NCBI RefSeq assembly: GCF_000178955.2 | Contig: NC_016631.1 | Location: 4,588,001-4,652,000 of the forward strand | DNA: 64,000 nucleotides | Source: Granulicella mallensis MP5ACTX8 | GTDB lineage: Bacteria > Acidobacteriota > Terriglobia > Terriglobales > Acidobacteriaceae | Direction: 5' to 3' | Shown here: piece after piece, positions 47,865 through 57,403 of the stretch | Position numbering within the stretch: position 1 is the first letter of the stretch | How the letters are laid out: each line of letters starts with the position of its first letter | The notes under the pieces: generated by a model | The model's input: the letters and a program-made list of their open reading frames with translations, nothing else | Databases searched by the model: none | Told to the model about the DNA's origin: nothing | Program-made: the position numbers and the translations under genes

Positions 47865-48929
47865 TTAGTCGATCGAGATCTTCCGCAGCAACCGGAAATC
47901 CGACAGCATCTTGCCTGTTCCCAACACCACGCTGGCAAGCGGATCGTCCGCAATCGAAACGGGCAGTCCAGTCTCTTCGCGAATACGGCGGTCGAGGTTC
48001 TTAATCAGTGCACCACCACCCGTCAGCACGATGCCACGGTCGGAGATGTCCGCCGACAGCTCAGGCGGAGTCCGCTCCAGCGCCACACGAATCGCATTCA
48101 TGATCGTCGCAATGCACTCGCCGAGCGCCTCGCGAATCTCCGAATCCTCAATGGTGATGGTCTTCGGCACGCCCTCGATGAGGTTGCGGCCCTTGATCTC
48201 CATCGTCAGCGGCTTGTCCAGCGGGAACGCCGAACCGAGTTCGATCTTGATCTGCTCCGCCGTGCGCTCGCCTACCAGCAGGTTGTACTTGCGCTTCAGG
48301 TAGGTCATCACGGCTTCGTCCATCTGGTTGCCGGCCATGCGAACCGAGCGCGAGTAGACGATGCCCGCAAGCGAGATCACCGCAATGTCCGTCGTTCCGC
48401 CACCGATGTCGACGACCATGTTGCCGCCGGGCTCAGTGATCGGCAGACCCGCGCCAATCGCGGCCACCATCGCCTGCTCTACGAGATGCACTTCGCTGGC
48501 CTTGGCGCGATAGGCGGAGTCCATAACCGCGCGTTTTTCCACCTGCGTAATCTCGCTCGGCACGCCGATGACGATGCGCGGATGCACCATCATCTTGCGG
48601 TTGTGCGCCTTCTGGATGAAGTAGTTCAACATCTTCTCGGTCTGCTTGAAGTCGGCGATCACGCCATCCTTCATCGGCTTGATCGCGATGATGTTGCCGG
48701 GAGTTCGGCCCAGCATCTCCTTGGCTTCCTTACCCACAGCCTCCACCTCGCCCGTCACGCGGTTGACGGCGATTATCGAAGGCTCGTTCACAATGATGCC
48801 CTTACCGTGCGCGAAGACGAGGGTGTTCGCCGTCCCAAGATCGATCGCCAGATCGCTGGAGAAGAGCGAGAAGATAGAGCGCATGTTGCTCACGCGCGAT
48901 GTACGCGACTGAAAGTTCTTCGATGACAT
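47865..48929 (-). CDS. mreB: Rod-shape determining protein MreB
   Basis: 354 aa, actin fold. Phosphate and nucleotide loops are 'DLAIDLGTANTLVFAHGKG', 'VVDIGGGTTDIAVISLAG' and 'VLTGGGALIKNLD'. It forms membrane-bound filaments guiding cell-wall synthesis. The ATG at 48929 gives an N-terminal 'MSSKNFQSRTSR' tail; an ATG at 48884 ('MRSIFSLFSSDLAIDLG') gives the usual MreB start and may be the real one. Neither has a strong ribosome site. mreC/mreD are not adjacent, at least on the 3' side. Confidence 0.95.
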   Translation of the reverse strand: MSSKNFQSRTSRVSNMRSIFSLFSSDLAIDLGTANTLVFAHGKGIIVNEPSIIAVNRVTGEVEAVGKEAKEMLGRTPGNIIAIKPMKDGVIADFKQTEKMLNYFIQKAHNRKMMVHPRIVIGVPSEITQVEKRAVMDSAYRAKASEVHLVEQAMVAAIGAGLPITEPGGNMVVDIGGGTTDIAVISLAGIVYSRSVRMAGNQMDEAVMTYLKRKYNLLVGERTAEQIKIELGSAFPLDKPLTMEIKGRNLIEGVPKTITIEDSEIREALGECIATIMNAIRVALERTPPELSADISDRGIVLTGGGALIKNLDRRIREETGLPVSIADDPLASVVLGTGKMLSDFRLLRKISID

Positions 48930-49195
48930 TTTGTTGGGCGGATCCTGTTCCAATAAGCTCTTAGACTCACTCTAGTGTAATCCTTCGCAGCCAAGCCCAT
49001 CCGGTTGACCAGCCAGCATCCGACTGCACAACAGCGCAGGCCGGAAAATCACCCCCTTCAAGGACCCAAAGAGCTCTCCGACCGGCATTTCCCTCTGGAA
49101 GATAACCACAGTCCTGTCACATTCACTGCGAGCCGAGCACTCTACTTCGTCCCTACTCTCGGTACAATCGACCTAAAGGACGGAAACTGACCGCG

Positions 49196-50314
49196 ATGAT
49201 AATTGGCGTTCCCAAAGAAGTAAAAGACCATGAGAGCCGTGTAGGCATCACCCCAGCAGGCGTAAGAGCTCTCGTCGATGCTGGCCACAAGGTGCTCGTC
49301 GAGCACAATGCCGGGCACCTCTCCTCGTTTCCCGACGACGAATACCAGGCCGTCGGCGCCGAGATCGTCGGCGAAGCCTCCGCCGTCTGGGGCCTGGCCG
49401 ACATGGTCGTTAAGGTCAAAGAGCCGGTCGCCAAGGAGTATGGCTACTTCCGCGAAGGCCTCGTGCTCTTCACCTATCTGCATCTCGCTCCCCTCAAGGA
49501 GCTCACCGATACCCTGCTCGCCAAGAAGGTCACCGGCATCGCCTATGAGACCGTCCGCGACCGTGCCGGCTCACTTCCGCTTCTGACCCCCATGTCCGAG
49601 GTCGCAGGCCGCCTCTCTGTACAGGTCGGTGCAGCCTATCTTGAGAAAGAGCACGGCGGACGCGGTGTCCTGCTGGGCGGCGTCCCCGGCGTTCCTCCGG
49701 GCAACGTCTGCATCATCGGCGGCGGCATCGTCGGCACCAACGCGGCAAAGATCGCCCTCGGCATGGGAGCGAAGGTCACTCTCGTCGACCTGAACCTCAA
49801 CCGCCTCCGCGAGCTGGACGACATCTTCTCCGGCCGCGTCTACACCCTGGCCTCGAACGCCTATAACGTCGAACGCGCGGTCTGCGAAGCTGACCTCGTC
49901 ATCGGCGGCGTCCTGATCCCCGGTGCGGCCGCACCGAAGCTCGTCACCAAGACCATGGTCTCCAGGATGAAGAAGGGCGCGGTCATCGTCGACGTCGCCA
50001 TCGACCAGGGCGGCTGCATCGAGACGGCGCGGCCCACCACGCACTCCGATCCCAGCTATGAGGTCGACGGTGTCGTCCACTACTGCGTCACCAATATGCC
50101 TGCGGCCGTGCCGAACACCAGCACACTCGCCCTGACCAACGCGACCTTCCCTTACGTCATGAAGCTCGCAAAACTTGGCGCGAAGGCAGCTATCCTCGAA
50201 GATGCAGGCATCGCGGAAGGCGTCAACACCTACGAGGGGCACCTGACCTACAAGGCCGTTGCCGAAGGCCAGGAACGCGCGTTCACCCCTATCTCCCAGC
50301 TCCTCTCGAAGTAG
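49196..50314 (+). CDS. ald: Alanine dehydrogenase
   Basis: 372 aa. It interconverts L-alanine and pyruvate plus ammonium with NAD+. It begins '[20 protein letters not shown]', with catalytic His/Lys in '[15 protein letters not shown]...YLHLAP', the Rossmann loop '[22 protein letters not shown]' and '[18 protein letters not shown]'. Length is normal. The NtrY-like kinase gene starts 22 bases after its stop, suggesting a nitrogen-related transcript. Confidence 0.96.
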   Translation: MIIGVPKEVKDHESRVGITPAGVRALVDAGHKVLVEHNAGHLSSFPDDEYQAVGAEIVGEASAVWGLADMVVKVKEPVAKEYGYFREGLVLFTYLHLAPLKELTDTLLAKKVTGIAYETVRDRAGSLPLLTPMSEVAGRLSVQVGAAYLEKEHGGRGVLLGGVPGVPPGNVCIIGGGIVGTNAAKIALGMGAKVTLVDLNLNRLRELDDIFSGRVYTLASNAYNVERAVCEADLVIGGVLIPGAAAPKLVTKTMVSRMKKGAVIVDVAIDQGGCIETARPTTHSDPSYEVDGVVHYCVTNMPAAVPNTSTLALTNATFPYVMKLAKLGAKAAILEDAGIAEGVNTYEGHLTYKAVAEGQERAFTPISQLLSK

Positions 50315-50336
50315 CGAAACGAGTACACTTTCACGC

Positions 50337-52742
50337 ATGGGAACAGCAGCAGGCCGACGCAAGGCGCTCGTCATCGGGCTAGGCGTCTGCCTGCTGTTGC
50401 TGTTTCTGGTGCTCGCTACCCTCAACGCGTTCAATCTCAATTTTCTGAACCCGGGCTCGCCCCTTCAGACGCTGATCTTCATCGCGCTCTCGACCCTCGC
50501 CTTTCTGCTCTTCATGGGCGTTCTGGTGCTGTTGGTCCGCAATGTACTGAAGATCTATGCCGACCAGCGCAGCCGCGTACTCGGCACCCGCCTGCGCACG
50601 CGCATGCTGTGGGGAGCGGTCCTCGTCTCTCTGGCTCCTCTGGTTTTCATGTTCGCCTTCAGCTATCTGCTGATGAACCGCGCCGTCGACCGCTGGTTCT
50701 CCCAGCCCGTCACCCAGATGCGCGACGACGCCAACCGCATGGCCGTCGAGCTCTTTCACTATGCCGCGCTGAACTCCCGCTCCGAAGCCGACTCGATCGC
50801 GGCCGCGCTCTCCGACTCTTCCATCGGAGCCCAGGAAAAGCCGACCCCCGCTGAACTCGCCAAGGTCGCTCGCGTCCTGCAAAATCACGAGTTGACCCTG
50901 CAGGGCGGCTTCGCCATCCTCTACCGCAACGGCCAGGTGGTCACCTCGTTTCAACTGCCGAACTTCAAGGCAGGCCATATCGAGCTCAAATCGCTGCAAC
51001 CGGCTGAAACCGAGACCGACGAAAACCCCAACCAAAAGCCCGTCGTCTACGTAACCCCGCTCCAGGGAGCGGGGCTGCAGACCATCCTGGCTACAGCACA
51101 GCGCAGCGACGATCCGATCTACAGCGTGAACGGCACCGACTACACGCTGGCGACCGCAGGGCTCAAGCTCGGTGGCATCGTGCTCGTGGCGCTGCCCATT
51201 CCTCCCGGCATCTCCACCACCACCGTACGTCTGCACTCTGCTGCCGACGCCTACTGGGTCCTCTTCCGCGAGCGCCGCCAGGTGCGCAACCTCTACATGG
51301 GTTACCTGTTACTCATGACCGGGCTCGCGCTCTTCGTGTGCTGCTGGCTGGCGCTCTACCTCAGCAAACAGGTCACCCGGCCGGTAGAGTCGCTCGCCGA
51401 CGCGATGGAGGCCATCGCCGCCGGCGACTACGCGCACCGCGTCAGCGCCTCGGCCACCGAAGAACTCGGTGAGCTTGTCGACAGCTTCAACGCGATGGCC
51501 TCCGATCTCGAATCCGCACGGTCCGTCGCGGACCAATCCACGGCCCAGCTCTCCGAACTGAACGCCGCGCTGCAGGCCCGGCGAACGGAGCTCGAGACCA
51601 TCATCGAGACGATCCCCAACGGCGTCGTCACCCTCTCCGCCGACCGCCACATCGTCCTCGCCAATCGCGCCTTCTCAGAGATGCTTGACCCTGGCGGACA
51701 GAAGCACTTCATCGGTGCGGCGCTGGGTGAGGTCTTCCCCCCCGAGATCGTGGAGTCGCTCGACCGCCTGCTGCGCCGGGCGCACCGCATGGGCGACGCC
51801 TCCGCCGAGATCCAGATGACCTCGGCCTCGCGCATCCTGCACCTCTCCACCACCGTCGCGCTGCTCGAGAGCCGCTCCACCGCCGAACGCGAGCACCTGG
51901 GTTATGTACTCGTGCTGGAAGACATCACCCAGCTCCTGCACGCCCAGAAGCAAAGCGCCTGGAAAGAGGTAGCGCGGCGAGTCGCACACGAGATCAAGAA
52001 TCCCCTCACTCCCATCTCTCTCAACGCCGAGCTGATCCATCGCCACATCGTGCGGCTGGTTCCAGAGCTCACGGAGCACGGAGTCGAGTCGCGCTCTCCG
52101 GCCATCATCCAGCGCTCCTCCGAGGTCATCACCTCCTCTGTCGAGACGATGCGCTCGCTGGTCGATCAGTTCTCCGCCCTCGCCGAGTTCCCCAGCTCGC
52201 GCCCGCACCCCGCCGATCTGAACATGATCGTCGAGAACTCCCTGGCACTCTTCGCCGGCCGTCTCGGCAACATCCGGGTGACGCGGGAACTATCGCCGCG
52301 CCTGCCCCTGGTGCTGGCCGATCCCGAAGCCCTCAAGCGCGCTCTCTCCAACCTGATCGACAATGCCGCCGAAGCCATGCAGGAGAGCCTCCTGCGCGAG
52401 CTGCACATCACCACCCGCCTGCTCGACTCCGGCCTGGTCGAGCTCGTCATCGCGGACACCGGCCCGGGCCTCACCGACGAGATGCGGGAGCGCCTCTTCC
52501 TCCCCTACTTCTCGACCAAGCAGCGTGGCACCGGGCTGGGCCTCTCTATCGCCGCCAAGATCGTGCAGGAGCATCAGGGTACGATTCGTGCAGAGAAGAA
52601 CGTACCGGCAGGAGCTCGCTTCATCATCGAACTGCGCCCCCCGGCCTTCCGGGATAATGATTCAGGCGAGACGCCCATGCAGGGGCCAGCCGAAGCCCCC
52701 ACCGAGGCTATAGAGCGTACCTACAAAGGAGCTACCGTTTGA
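50337..52742 (+). CDS. NtrY-like membrane sensor histidine kinase, 801 aa
   Basis: The N-terminus has membrane helices at about residues 10-30, 40-65 and 85-110, a periplasmic sensor region to about 310, another helix ('YMGYLLLMTGLALFVCCWLALY') and a HAMP domain ('VTRPVESLADAMEAIAAGDYAHRV'). A PAS domain follows, then HisKA with 'RRVAHEIKNPLTPISLNAEL' (His is the phosphosite) and a HATPase with 'LIDNAAEAM', 'IADTGPGL' and 'GTGLGLSIAAKIV'. This is the NtrY plan. ATG 50337 was chosen. It overlaps the regulator gene by TTGA. Confidence 0.9.
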   Translation: MGTAAGRRKALVIGLGVCLLLLFLVLATLNAFNLNFLNPGSPLQTLIFIALSTLAFLLFMGVLVLLVRNVLKIYADQRSRVLGTRLRTRMLWGAVLVSLAPLVFMFAFSYLLMNRAVDRWFSQPVTQMRDDANRMAVELFHYAALNSRSEADSIAAALSDSSIGAQEKPTPAELAKVARVLQNHELTLQGGFAILYRNGQVVTSFQLPNFKAGHIELKSLQPAETETDENPNQKPVVYVTPLQGAGLQTILATAQRSDDPIYSVNGTDYTLATAGLKLGGIVLVALPIPPGISTTTVRLHSAADAYWVLFRERRQVRNLYMGYLLLMTGLALFVCCWLALYLSKQVTRPVESLADAMEAIAAGDYAHRVSASATEELGELVDSFNAMASDLESARSVADQSTAQLSELNAALQARRTELETIIETIPNGVVTLSADRHIVLANRAFSEMLDPGGQKHFIGAALGEVFPPEIVESLDRLLRRAHRMGDASAEIQMTSASRILHLSTTVALLESRSTAEREHLGYVLVLEDITQLLHAQKQSAWKEVARRVAHEIKNPLTPISLNAELIHRHIVRLVPELTEHGVESRSPAIIQRSSEVITSSVETMRSLVDQFSALAEFPSSRPHPADLNMIVENSLALFAGRLGNIRVTRELSPRLPLVLADPEALKRALSNLIDNAAEAMQESLLRELHITTRLLDSGLVELVIADTGPGLTDEMRERLFLPYFSTKQRGTGLGLSIAAKIVQEHQGTIRAEKNVPAGARFIIELRPPAFRDNDSGETPMQGPAEAPTEAIERTYKGATV

Positions 52743-54127
52743 ATCACGTCCTCATCGTCGACGACGAAGCCGATATCCGCGATTCGCTCGAAGCCATCCT
52801 CCGGGAGGAGGACTACGCCATCACAACGGCAGGCACCGCCAGGGAGGCGCTCGAACTGGTGCGCGACGCCGACTACCAGGCCGTGCTCCTCGACATCTGG
52901 CTGCCCGACAGCGACGGACTCGACGTGCTCGCCCAGATTCGCGGCGAGTCCGGCTCCGACCAGCGCGCCAGCGCGCCCGAGGTCATCATGATCTCCGGCC
53001 ACGGCACCATCGAGGCCGCCGTGCGCGCCACCAAGCTAGGGGCCTACGACTTCCTTGAAAAGCCGCTCTCGCTGGATCGCACGCTGCTGGTGCTGCGCAA
53101 CGCGATCAAGGCGCATCAACTCCGCGAAGACAACCAGGAGTTTGCCCGGCAGCTTGCAGCCAAGGGCTCGGTCACCGGGCAATCCGTGCCGCTGAAGGCT
53201 CTGCGCCAGCAGATCAAGCTCATGGCTCCAACCAACGGCCGCGTGCTCATCTTCGGCGAATCGGGCACAGGCAAGGAACTCATTGCCCGCGCCATGCACG
53301 CGGAGTCCCTGCGCCACGACCGCGTCTTCGTCGAACTCAACTGCGCAGCCATTCCCGAAGACTTCATCGAGACGGAGCTCTTCGGCTATCGCCACGGAGC
53401 AGGCCCCGGCGGCCCCAATCAGCCCACCGAAAAACGGGGCACCTTCGAGCGTGCGGACGGCGGAACACTCTTTCTCGACGAAGTCGGCGACATGAGCCTG
53501 AAGACCCAGGCCAAGGTGCTGCGCGCCCTCGACGAACAACGCTTCTACCCCGTCGGTGCCTCGACGCCGGTACACGTGGACGCCCGCGTCATCGCCGCCA
53601 CCAACAAGGACCTCGAAGAGGAGATCGCCCGCGGCAACTTCCGCGAAGACCTCTTCTATCGCCTCAACGTCATTCCGTTCTTCGTTCCACCGCTGCGTGA
53701 CCGCAAGGAAGACATTCCCTTGCTGGCACGCGAGTTCCTGCAGGAGTTCGGCCAACAGTACGGCAGGCCGCGCGTCGAGATCTCCGACAGCGCGCTGACG
53801 CAACTGAAGCAATATCACTGGCCCGGCAACGTGCGCGAGCTACGCAACGTCATCGAGCGCGTACTGATCCTGAATCCCAAGGCCCAGCGCATCGAAACCA
53901 AGCACCTCCCCATGCTGGTGCAGCGGACCGACGGAAGACCGGCCAGCAGCAATCGCGAGGAGTTCACAACCCTGCTGCAGGCTCGCGAGGCTTACGAGCG
54001 CGACTACATTCTGAAGGAGCTCGACCGCTCACACGGCAATGTCACCCGCGCCGCCGAATCCCTGGGCCTCGAACGCTCCCACCTCTACCGCAAGATGAAG
54101 ACTTTAGGCATCTCGATGGGAGAATAA
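52739..54127 (+). CDS. NtrX-like response regulator with AAA+ domain but altered GAFTGA loop
   Basis: 462 aa. Receiver domain with phospho-acceptor Asp52 ('VLLDIWLPDSDG'), AAA+ domain with Walker A 'GESGTGKE' (173-180) and 'GGTLFLDEVGDM', and a C-terminal Fis helix-turn-helix ('GNVTRAAESLGLERSHLYRKM'). In sigma54 activators the loop reads GAFTGA; here residues 220-225 read GAGPGG, so the key Phe and Thr are missing. It may therefore not contact sigma54. The start is a TTG overlapping the kinase stop (TTGA) with AAAGGAG eight bases upstream. Confidence 0.9.
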   Translation: MNHVLIVDDEADIRDSLEAILREEDYAITTAGTAREALELVRDADYQAVLLDIWLPDSDGLDVLAQIRGESGSDQRASAPEVIMISGHGTIEAAVRATKLGAYDFLEKPLSLDRTLLVLRNAIKAHQLREDNQEFARQLAAKGSVTGQSVPLKALRQQIKLMAPTNGRVLIFGESGTGKELIARAMHAESLRHDRVFVELNCAAIPEDFIETELFGYRHGAGPGGPNQPTEKRGTFERADGGTLFLDEVGDMSLKTQAKVLRALDEQRFYPVGASTPVHVDARVIAATNKDLEEEIARGNFREDLFYRLNVIPFFVPPLRDRKEDIPLLAREFLQEFGQQYGRPRVEISDSALTQLKQYHWPGNVRELRNVIERVLILNPKAQRIETKHLPMLVQRTDGRPASSNREEFTTLLQAREAYERDYILKELDRSHGNVTRAAESLGLERSHLYRKMKTLGISMGE

Positions 54128-54152
54128 GCGCCTTTGCTTTTGTCGTTGTTTG

Positions 54153-54321
54153 TTTTTCGTCGTCATCCTGAGCGGTACGCGAAGGACCCCCGCATTTTGC
54201 ACGGTGCTGATGGAACATGCAGGGGCTGTTCTTGGCGACGTTTTCTTCGTGGTCCCGATGCAGCTTGGGTGATTCCGAATGCGGGGGTCCTTCGCCTACG
54301 GCTCAGGATGACGACGAAAAA
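54153..54321. repeat. Intergenic inverted-repeat element, copy D
   Basis: The 21-base left end (54153-54173) is the exact inverse of 54301-54321; both carry CGTCGTCATCCTGAGC. The inner arms GCGAAGGACCCCCGCATT (54179-54196) and its inverse (54278-54295) are also perfect. The two 5-6 base joints between outer and inner arms differ (GGTAC left, CCTACG right). Central sequence about 80 bases. A TTTGCTTTTGTCGTTG leader precedes it. It fills the gap between the response regulator and the TIGR01777 gene. Confidence 0.85.
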
Positions 54322-54373
54322 ACAAGTTCCCGCATCTACCTAAAGAAGAGATCTACCTAAGAAGAGAGTACCC

Positions 54374-55360
54374 ATGCGCATCCTCATTCCCGGCGGCTCC
54401 GGACAAGTCGGCACCCTCCTCGCTCGCCACCTGCACACCTCAGGCCACGACGTCACCGTCCTCTCCCGCCATCCCCAGCCCAGCCCCTGGCCAACGCTTC
54501 CGTGGGACGGCCTCACCCGCGGCCCCTGGGTCGCGGAGGTCGACCGCAGCGATGCGGTCATCCATCTCTCCGGACGCTCCGTCAACTGCCGCTACACCCC
54601 TGAGAACCGCAGACAGATCTTCGACTCGCGCGTGAAGCCCACCTTGCTGCTCGGCGAAGTCATCGCCGCCTCGCCCACTCCGCCGAAGCTCTGGATGAAC
54701 GCCAGCACCAGCACCTTCTATCGCAACGCCGTTGACGAGCCTCAGGACGAGTACACCGGCGAACTCGGCGATCTGCCCAGCCAGCGCGGCACACACGAAC
54801 CCGCCGACCTGCCCGAGACATGGTCGTTCTCCGTCGATGTCGCGCACCAGTGGGAGCAGGCCCTGGCCGCCGTTCCCACCCCTCGCACCCGCAAGATCCG
54901 CCTGCGCTCCTCGATGGTGATGAGCTCCGACGCAGGCGGCGTCTTCTCCGTCTTCTCGAAGCTGGCGCGCCTCGGCCTCGGCGGAACCCAGGGTTCGGGC
55001 AGGCAATTTGTTTCGTGGATGCACGACATCGACTACTGCCGCGCTACCGACCTGCTGCTGGAACATCCCGAGATCACCGACGAAACCGAAGGAGTGGTCA
55101 ACATGACCGCACCGGAGCCCCTGCCGAACCGCGAGTTCCTGCGCATCCTCCGCCAGGCCTGGGGACAGTCCCTCGGCCTCCCCGCAACAAAATGGATGCT
55201 CGAGATCGGCGCGATGGCGATGCGTACGGAGACAGAGCTTATCCTCAAGAGCCGTCGAGTCGCTCCCGCAGTCCTGCTCAAGCATGGCTTCGAGTTCAGC
55301 TTCCCCACCTGGCCGGAGGCTGCAACTAACCTCGTCACTCGCTTGAAGAGGGCTGTCTGA
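54374..55360 (+). CDS. TIGR01777-family NAD(P)-binding epimerase-like protein, 328 aa
   Basis: An SDR-extended fold starting 'MRILIPGGSGQVGTLLARHL', with 'DAVIHLSGRSVNCRYTPENRRQIFDSRV' (the TIGR01777 signature region) and the C-terminal DUF1731 region 'LPATKWMLEIGAMAMRTETELILKSRRVAPAVLLKHGF'. Members are often annotated as SulA-like or YfcH; the substrate is unknown. The first-loop sequence GGSGQVG fits NAD(P) binding. Flanked on both sides by repeat elements, so it stands alone. Confidence 0.88.
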   Translation: MRILIPGGSGQVGTLLARHLHTSGHDVTVLSRHPQPSPWPTLPWDGLTRGPWVAEVDRSDAVIHLSGRSVNCRYTPENRRQIFDSRVKPTLLLGEVIAASPTPPKLWMNASTSTFYRNAVDEPQDEYTGELGDLPSQRGTHEPADLPETWSFSVDVAHQWEQALAAVPTPRTRKIRLRSSMVMSSDAGGVFSVFSKLARLGLGGTQGSGRQFVSWMHDIDYCRATDLLLEHPEITDETEGVVNMTAPEPLPNREFLRILRQAWGQSLGLPATKWMLEIGAMAMRTETELILKSRRVAPAVLLKHGFEFSFPTWPEAATNLVTRLKRAV

Positions 55361-55382
55361 GCTCTTATCTCACTACAGATTC

Positions 55383-55599
55383 GTCATCCTGAGCGAAGCG
55401 TCCCGGCCTTTTGGGACGCGCAGTCGAAGGACCCCGAAGGTCGCAATCCTGCCCACGCCCTTAGTCCCTCTTCCACGTCAAACGCTCGAGCCCAGACTCC
55501 CGTGCGGGAAAAGGTCCCAACACCATAGGCGAGATCAAATCCTTGGGGTCCTTCGACTCCGCACCTCGCAAAAGCGCGAGGTGCTACGCTCAGGATGAC
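55383..55599. repeat. Intergenic inverted-repeat element, copy E
   Basis: GTCATCCTGAGC at 55383-55394 is the inverse of GCTCAGGATGAC at 55588-55599. Inner arms TCGAAGGACCCC (about 55424-55435) and GGGGTCCTTCGA (about 55545-55556) also match. Each arm bears its own side hairpin (CGTCCC/GGGACG on the left; GCACCTCGC/GCGAGGTGC on the right), absent in copies D and F. It separates the convergent TIGR01777 and GNAT genes. Confidence 0.8.
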
Positions 55600-55638
55600 G
55601 CTTCTGTAGAAGATTCAAACAAGAGCACAGCGGGACGC

Positions 55639-56181
55639 CTACCGCACCCGCCGATACCGCACAGTCCCCGGTTCATCGCCTTCACCCACATAGACCATGC
55701 CGCAACGCTCCATCACCTTGATCGACTCCACCTTGCCGCAATACGCCTGCGCGGTCACAGCCCGTATGCCGTCCTGCTGCAACAGCCACTCCACCAGCGC
55801 CGACGCAGCCTCGCTGCCGAACCCCCTGCGCTGAAACGAAGGCAGTGTCGAGTAGCCGATTTCGACCACCCCATCGGCCTTCGGAAATCCCCCTACACAG
55901 CCGATCAATCTTCGCCTGCCGTTCTCCATCGGCAGAAGCGTATAGCGCCGCCAGCCCAGAGACGAGGGCGACGCCGCAGAGTGCGAAAAGATCGTCGCCA
56001 GCACATAAGTCTCCCACTCGACCGGCGGCCACTCCGCAGTCACCTCAGCGCGAATCAGCCCTTCCAGGCTGCCGTCTCGCGCCGCATCCGCTTCAAGCAT
56101 GGCGGGCGTCATCGCAACCAGCCGCAGCCGCGCCGTCTTCAACTCCGGGACCCCTAGCAGGCTCCGCAGGAGACCAATCAT
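55639..56181 (-). CDS. GNAT-family N-acetyltransferase, 180 aa
   Basis: A RimJ/RimL-like acetyltransferase. The acetyl-CoA pyrophosphate loop is 'LPSFQRRGFGSEAASALVEWL', preceded by the strand 'GVVEIGYSTL' and followed by 'VESIKVMERCGMVYVGEG'. N-terminus 'LKTARLRLVAMTPAMLEA' is typical. It overlaps the era stop by ATGA, so it is translated with era. The substrate is not evident. Confidence 0.85.
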   Translation of the reverse strand: MIGLLRSLLGVPELKTARLRLVAMTPAMLEADAARDGSLEGLIRAEVTAEWPPVEWETYVLATIFSHSAASPSSLGWRRYTLLPMENGRRRLIGCVGGFPKADGVVEIGYSTLPSFQRRGFGSEAASALVEWLLQQDGIRAVTAQAYCGKVESIKVMERCGMVYVGEGDEPGTVRYRRVR

Positions 56182-57332
56182 CCCTCGTCCTCTGAATCCG
56201 AAGCCCCGAACTCCGAACCATCGAACTCCGAGATCCCGTTGCGGCTATCCGCCAGCTTATTGTTGCGATGCTGCTTCTCCGCGATCTGCTCCAACTGCCG
56301 CCGCCAGTCCAGGTCTTCGATGAAGCCGCGCGAAGCGCGCCACTCCTCCTGCACCTTCACAAACAACTCCAGAAAGACCCGCGTTCCCAGCATCGATTCG
56401 ATATCTTTGCGTGCGGTAGAACCGATCTTCTTCAGCATCGAGCCCTGGTTGCCGATGATGATCGCCTTCTGACCGTTGCGCTCCACGAAGATGGCCGCGG
56501 CAATCTTCGTCACCGGCAGCTTGCCGTCCTTGGTCTTCTTCAGCGACGCCGGCTCCTCGAAGCGCTCGATCACCACCGCCGCCGCATACGGAACCTCTTC
56601 GCCCGTGAGCAGCAGGATCTTCTCGCGAATCAGCTCCGCAACCAGGAAGCGCTCCGGCTGGTCGGTAAGCTGGTCCTTTGGGAAGTAACGCTGTCCCTCC
56701 GGCAGAAGCCTCGCCGACTTATCCAGCAGCAGCTCCAATCCATCGTTCTTCTTCGCCGAGATCGGGATCACGTCCGCGAACTCATGCAGCGAGGTCCAGT
56801 GCGCGATCAGGGGTAGCAGCGCGCTCTTGGGCAGCGCGTCGATCTTGTTCAGCACCAGGATGACGGGGCAGTCGAGTTTCTTCACCAGTTGCAGCGCAAA
56901 GTCGTCTTCGGCCTTGGACAGGGCACGGCGATGCTGGCCCAGGGTACGGATCTTGCGGGCCTCGGCAAACTCTTCGCTCGTCAGCAGCTTTTTGGGTTCA
57001 GGCAGACGGTGCGTCACATCGACGATAAACCACACGACATCGCGAGACTCCAGCGCGTCGTGGACCTCCTGCATCATGCGCTTGTCGAGCTGAGTCTCGG
57101 GCTTGTGAACTCCGGGGGTATCGACCAGCACGATCTGCGACGCGGGACGTCCTCCGTCGGTCTTGGTCTTCTTGCGTACCGGCAGCTCCAGCACGCCCTG
57201 GATGCGCGTGCGTGTGGTCTGCGGCTTGTGGGTGACGATCGCGAGCTTTTGCCCGAGCAGAGCGTTCAACAGCGTCGACTTGCCCGCATTGGGGCGCCCG
57301 ATGATCGAGATGAATCCGGAGCGAAGTGCCAT
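56178..57332 (-). CDS. era: GTPase Era, extended form (384 aa)
   Basis: G1 'GRPNAGKSTLLN', G3 'VDTPGVHKP', G4 'LNKIDAL' and the KH domain ('RKDIESMLGTRVFLELFVKVQEEWR') are in order. Era binds 16S rRNA 3' end during 30S maturation. It is about 80 residues longer than usual: an insert between G1 and G3 ('RKKTKTDGGRPAS'), another around 'RKIRTLGQHRRALSKAEDD', and an acidic tail after residue 345 ('SEFDGSEFGASDSEDEG'). It lies downstream of the ybeY-CNNM pair, the common arrangement. Confidence 0.95.
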   Translation of the reverse strand: MALRSGFISIIGRPNAGKSTLLNALLGQKLAIVTHKPQTTRTRIQGVLELPVRKKTKTDGGRPASQIVLVDTPGVHKPETQLDKRMMQEVHDALESRDVVWFIVDVTHRLPEPKKLLTSEEFAEARKIRTLGQHRRALSKAEDDFALQLVKKLDCPVILVLNKIDALPKSALLPLIAHWTSLHEFADVIPISAKKNDGLELLLDKSARLLPEGQRYFPKDQLTDQPERFLVAELIREKILLLTGEEVPYAAAVVIERFEEPASLKKTKDGKLPVTKIAAAIFVERNGQKAIIIGNQGSMLKKIGSTARKDIESMLGTRVFLELFVKVQEEWRASRGFIEDLDWRRQLEQIAEKQHRNNKLADSRNGISEFDGSEFGASDSEDEG

Positions 57333-57403
57333 GTCTTTATGATGACACCGATAGTGTGCAATGTCCGATGGACTCTACGGTCTTTGCTGTTGCTTCTGTT
57401 TGT

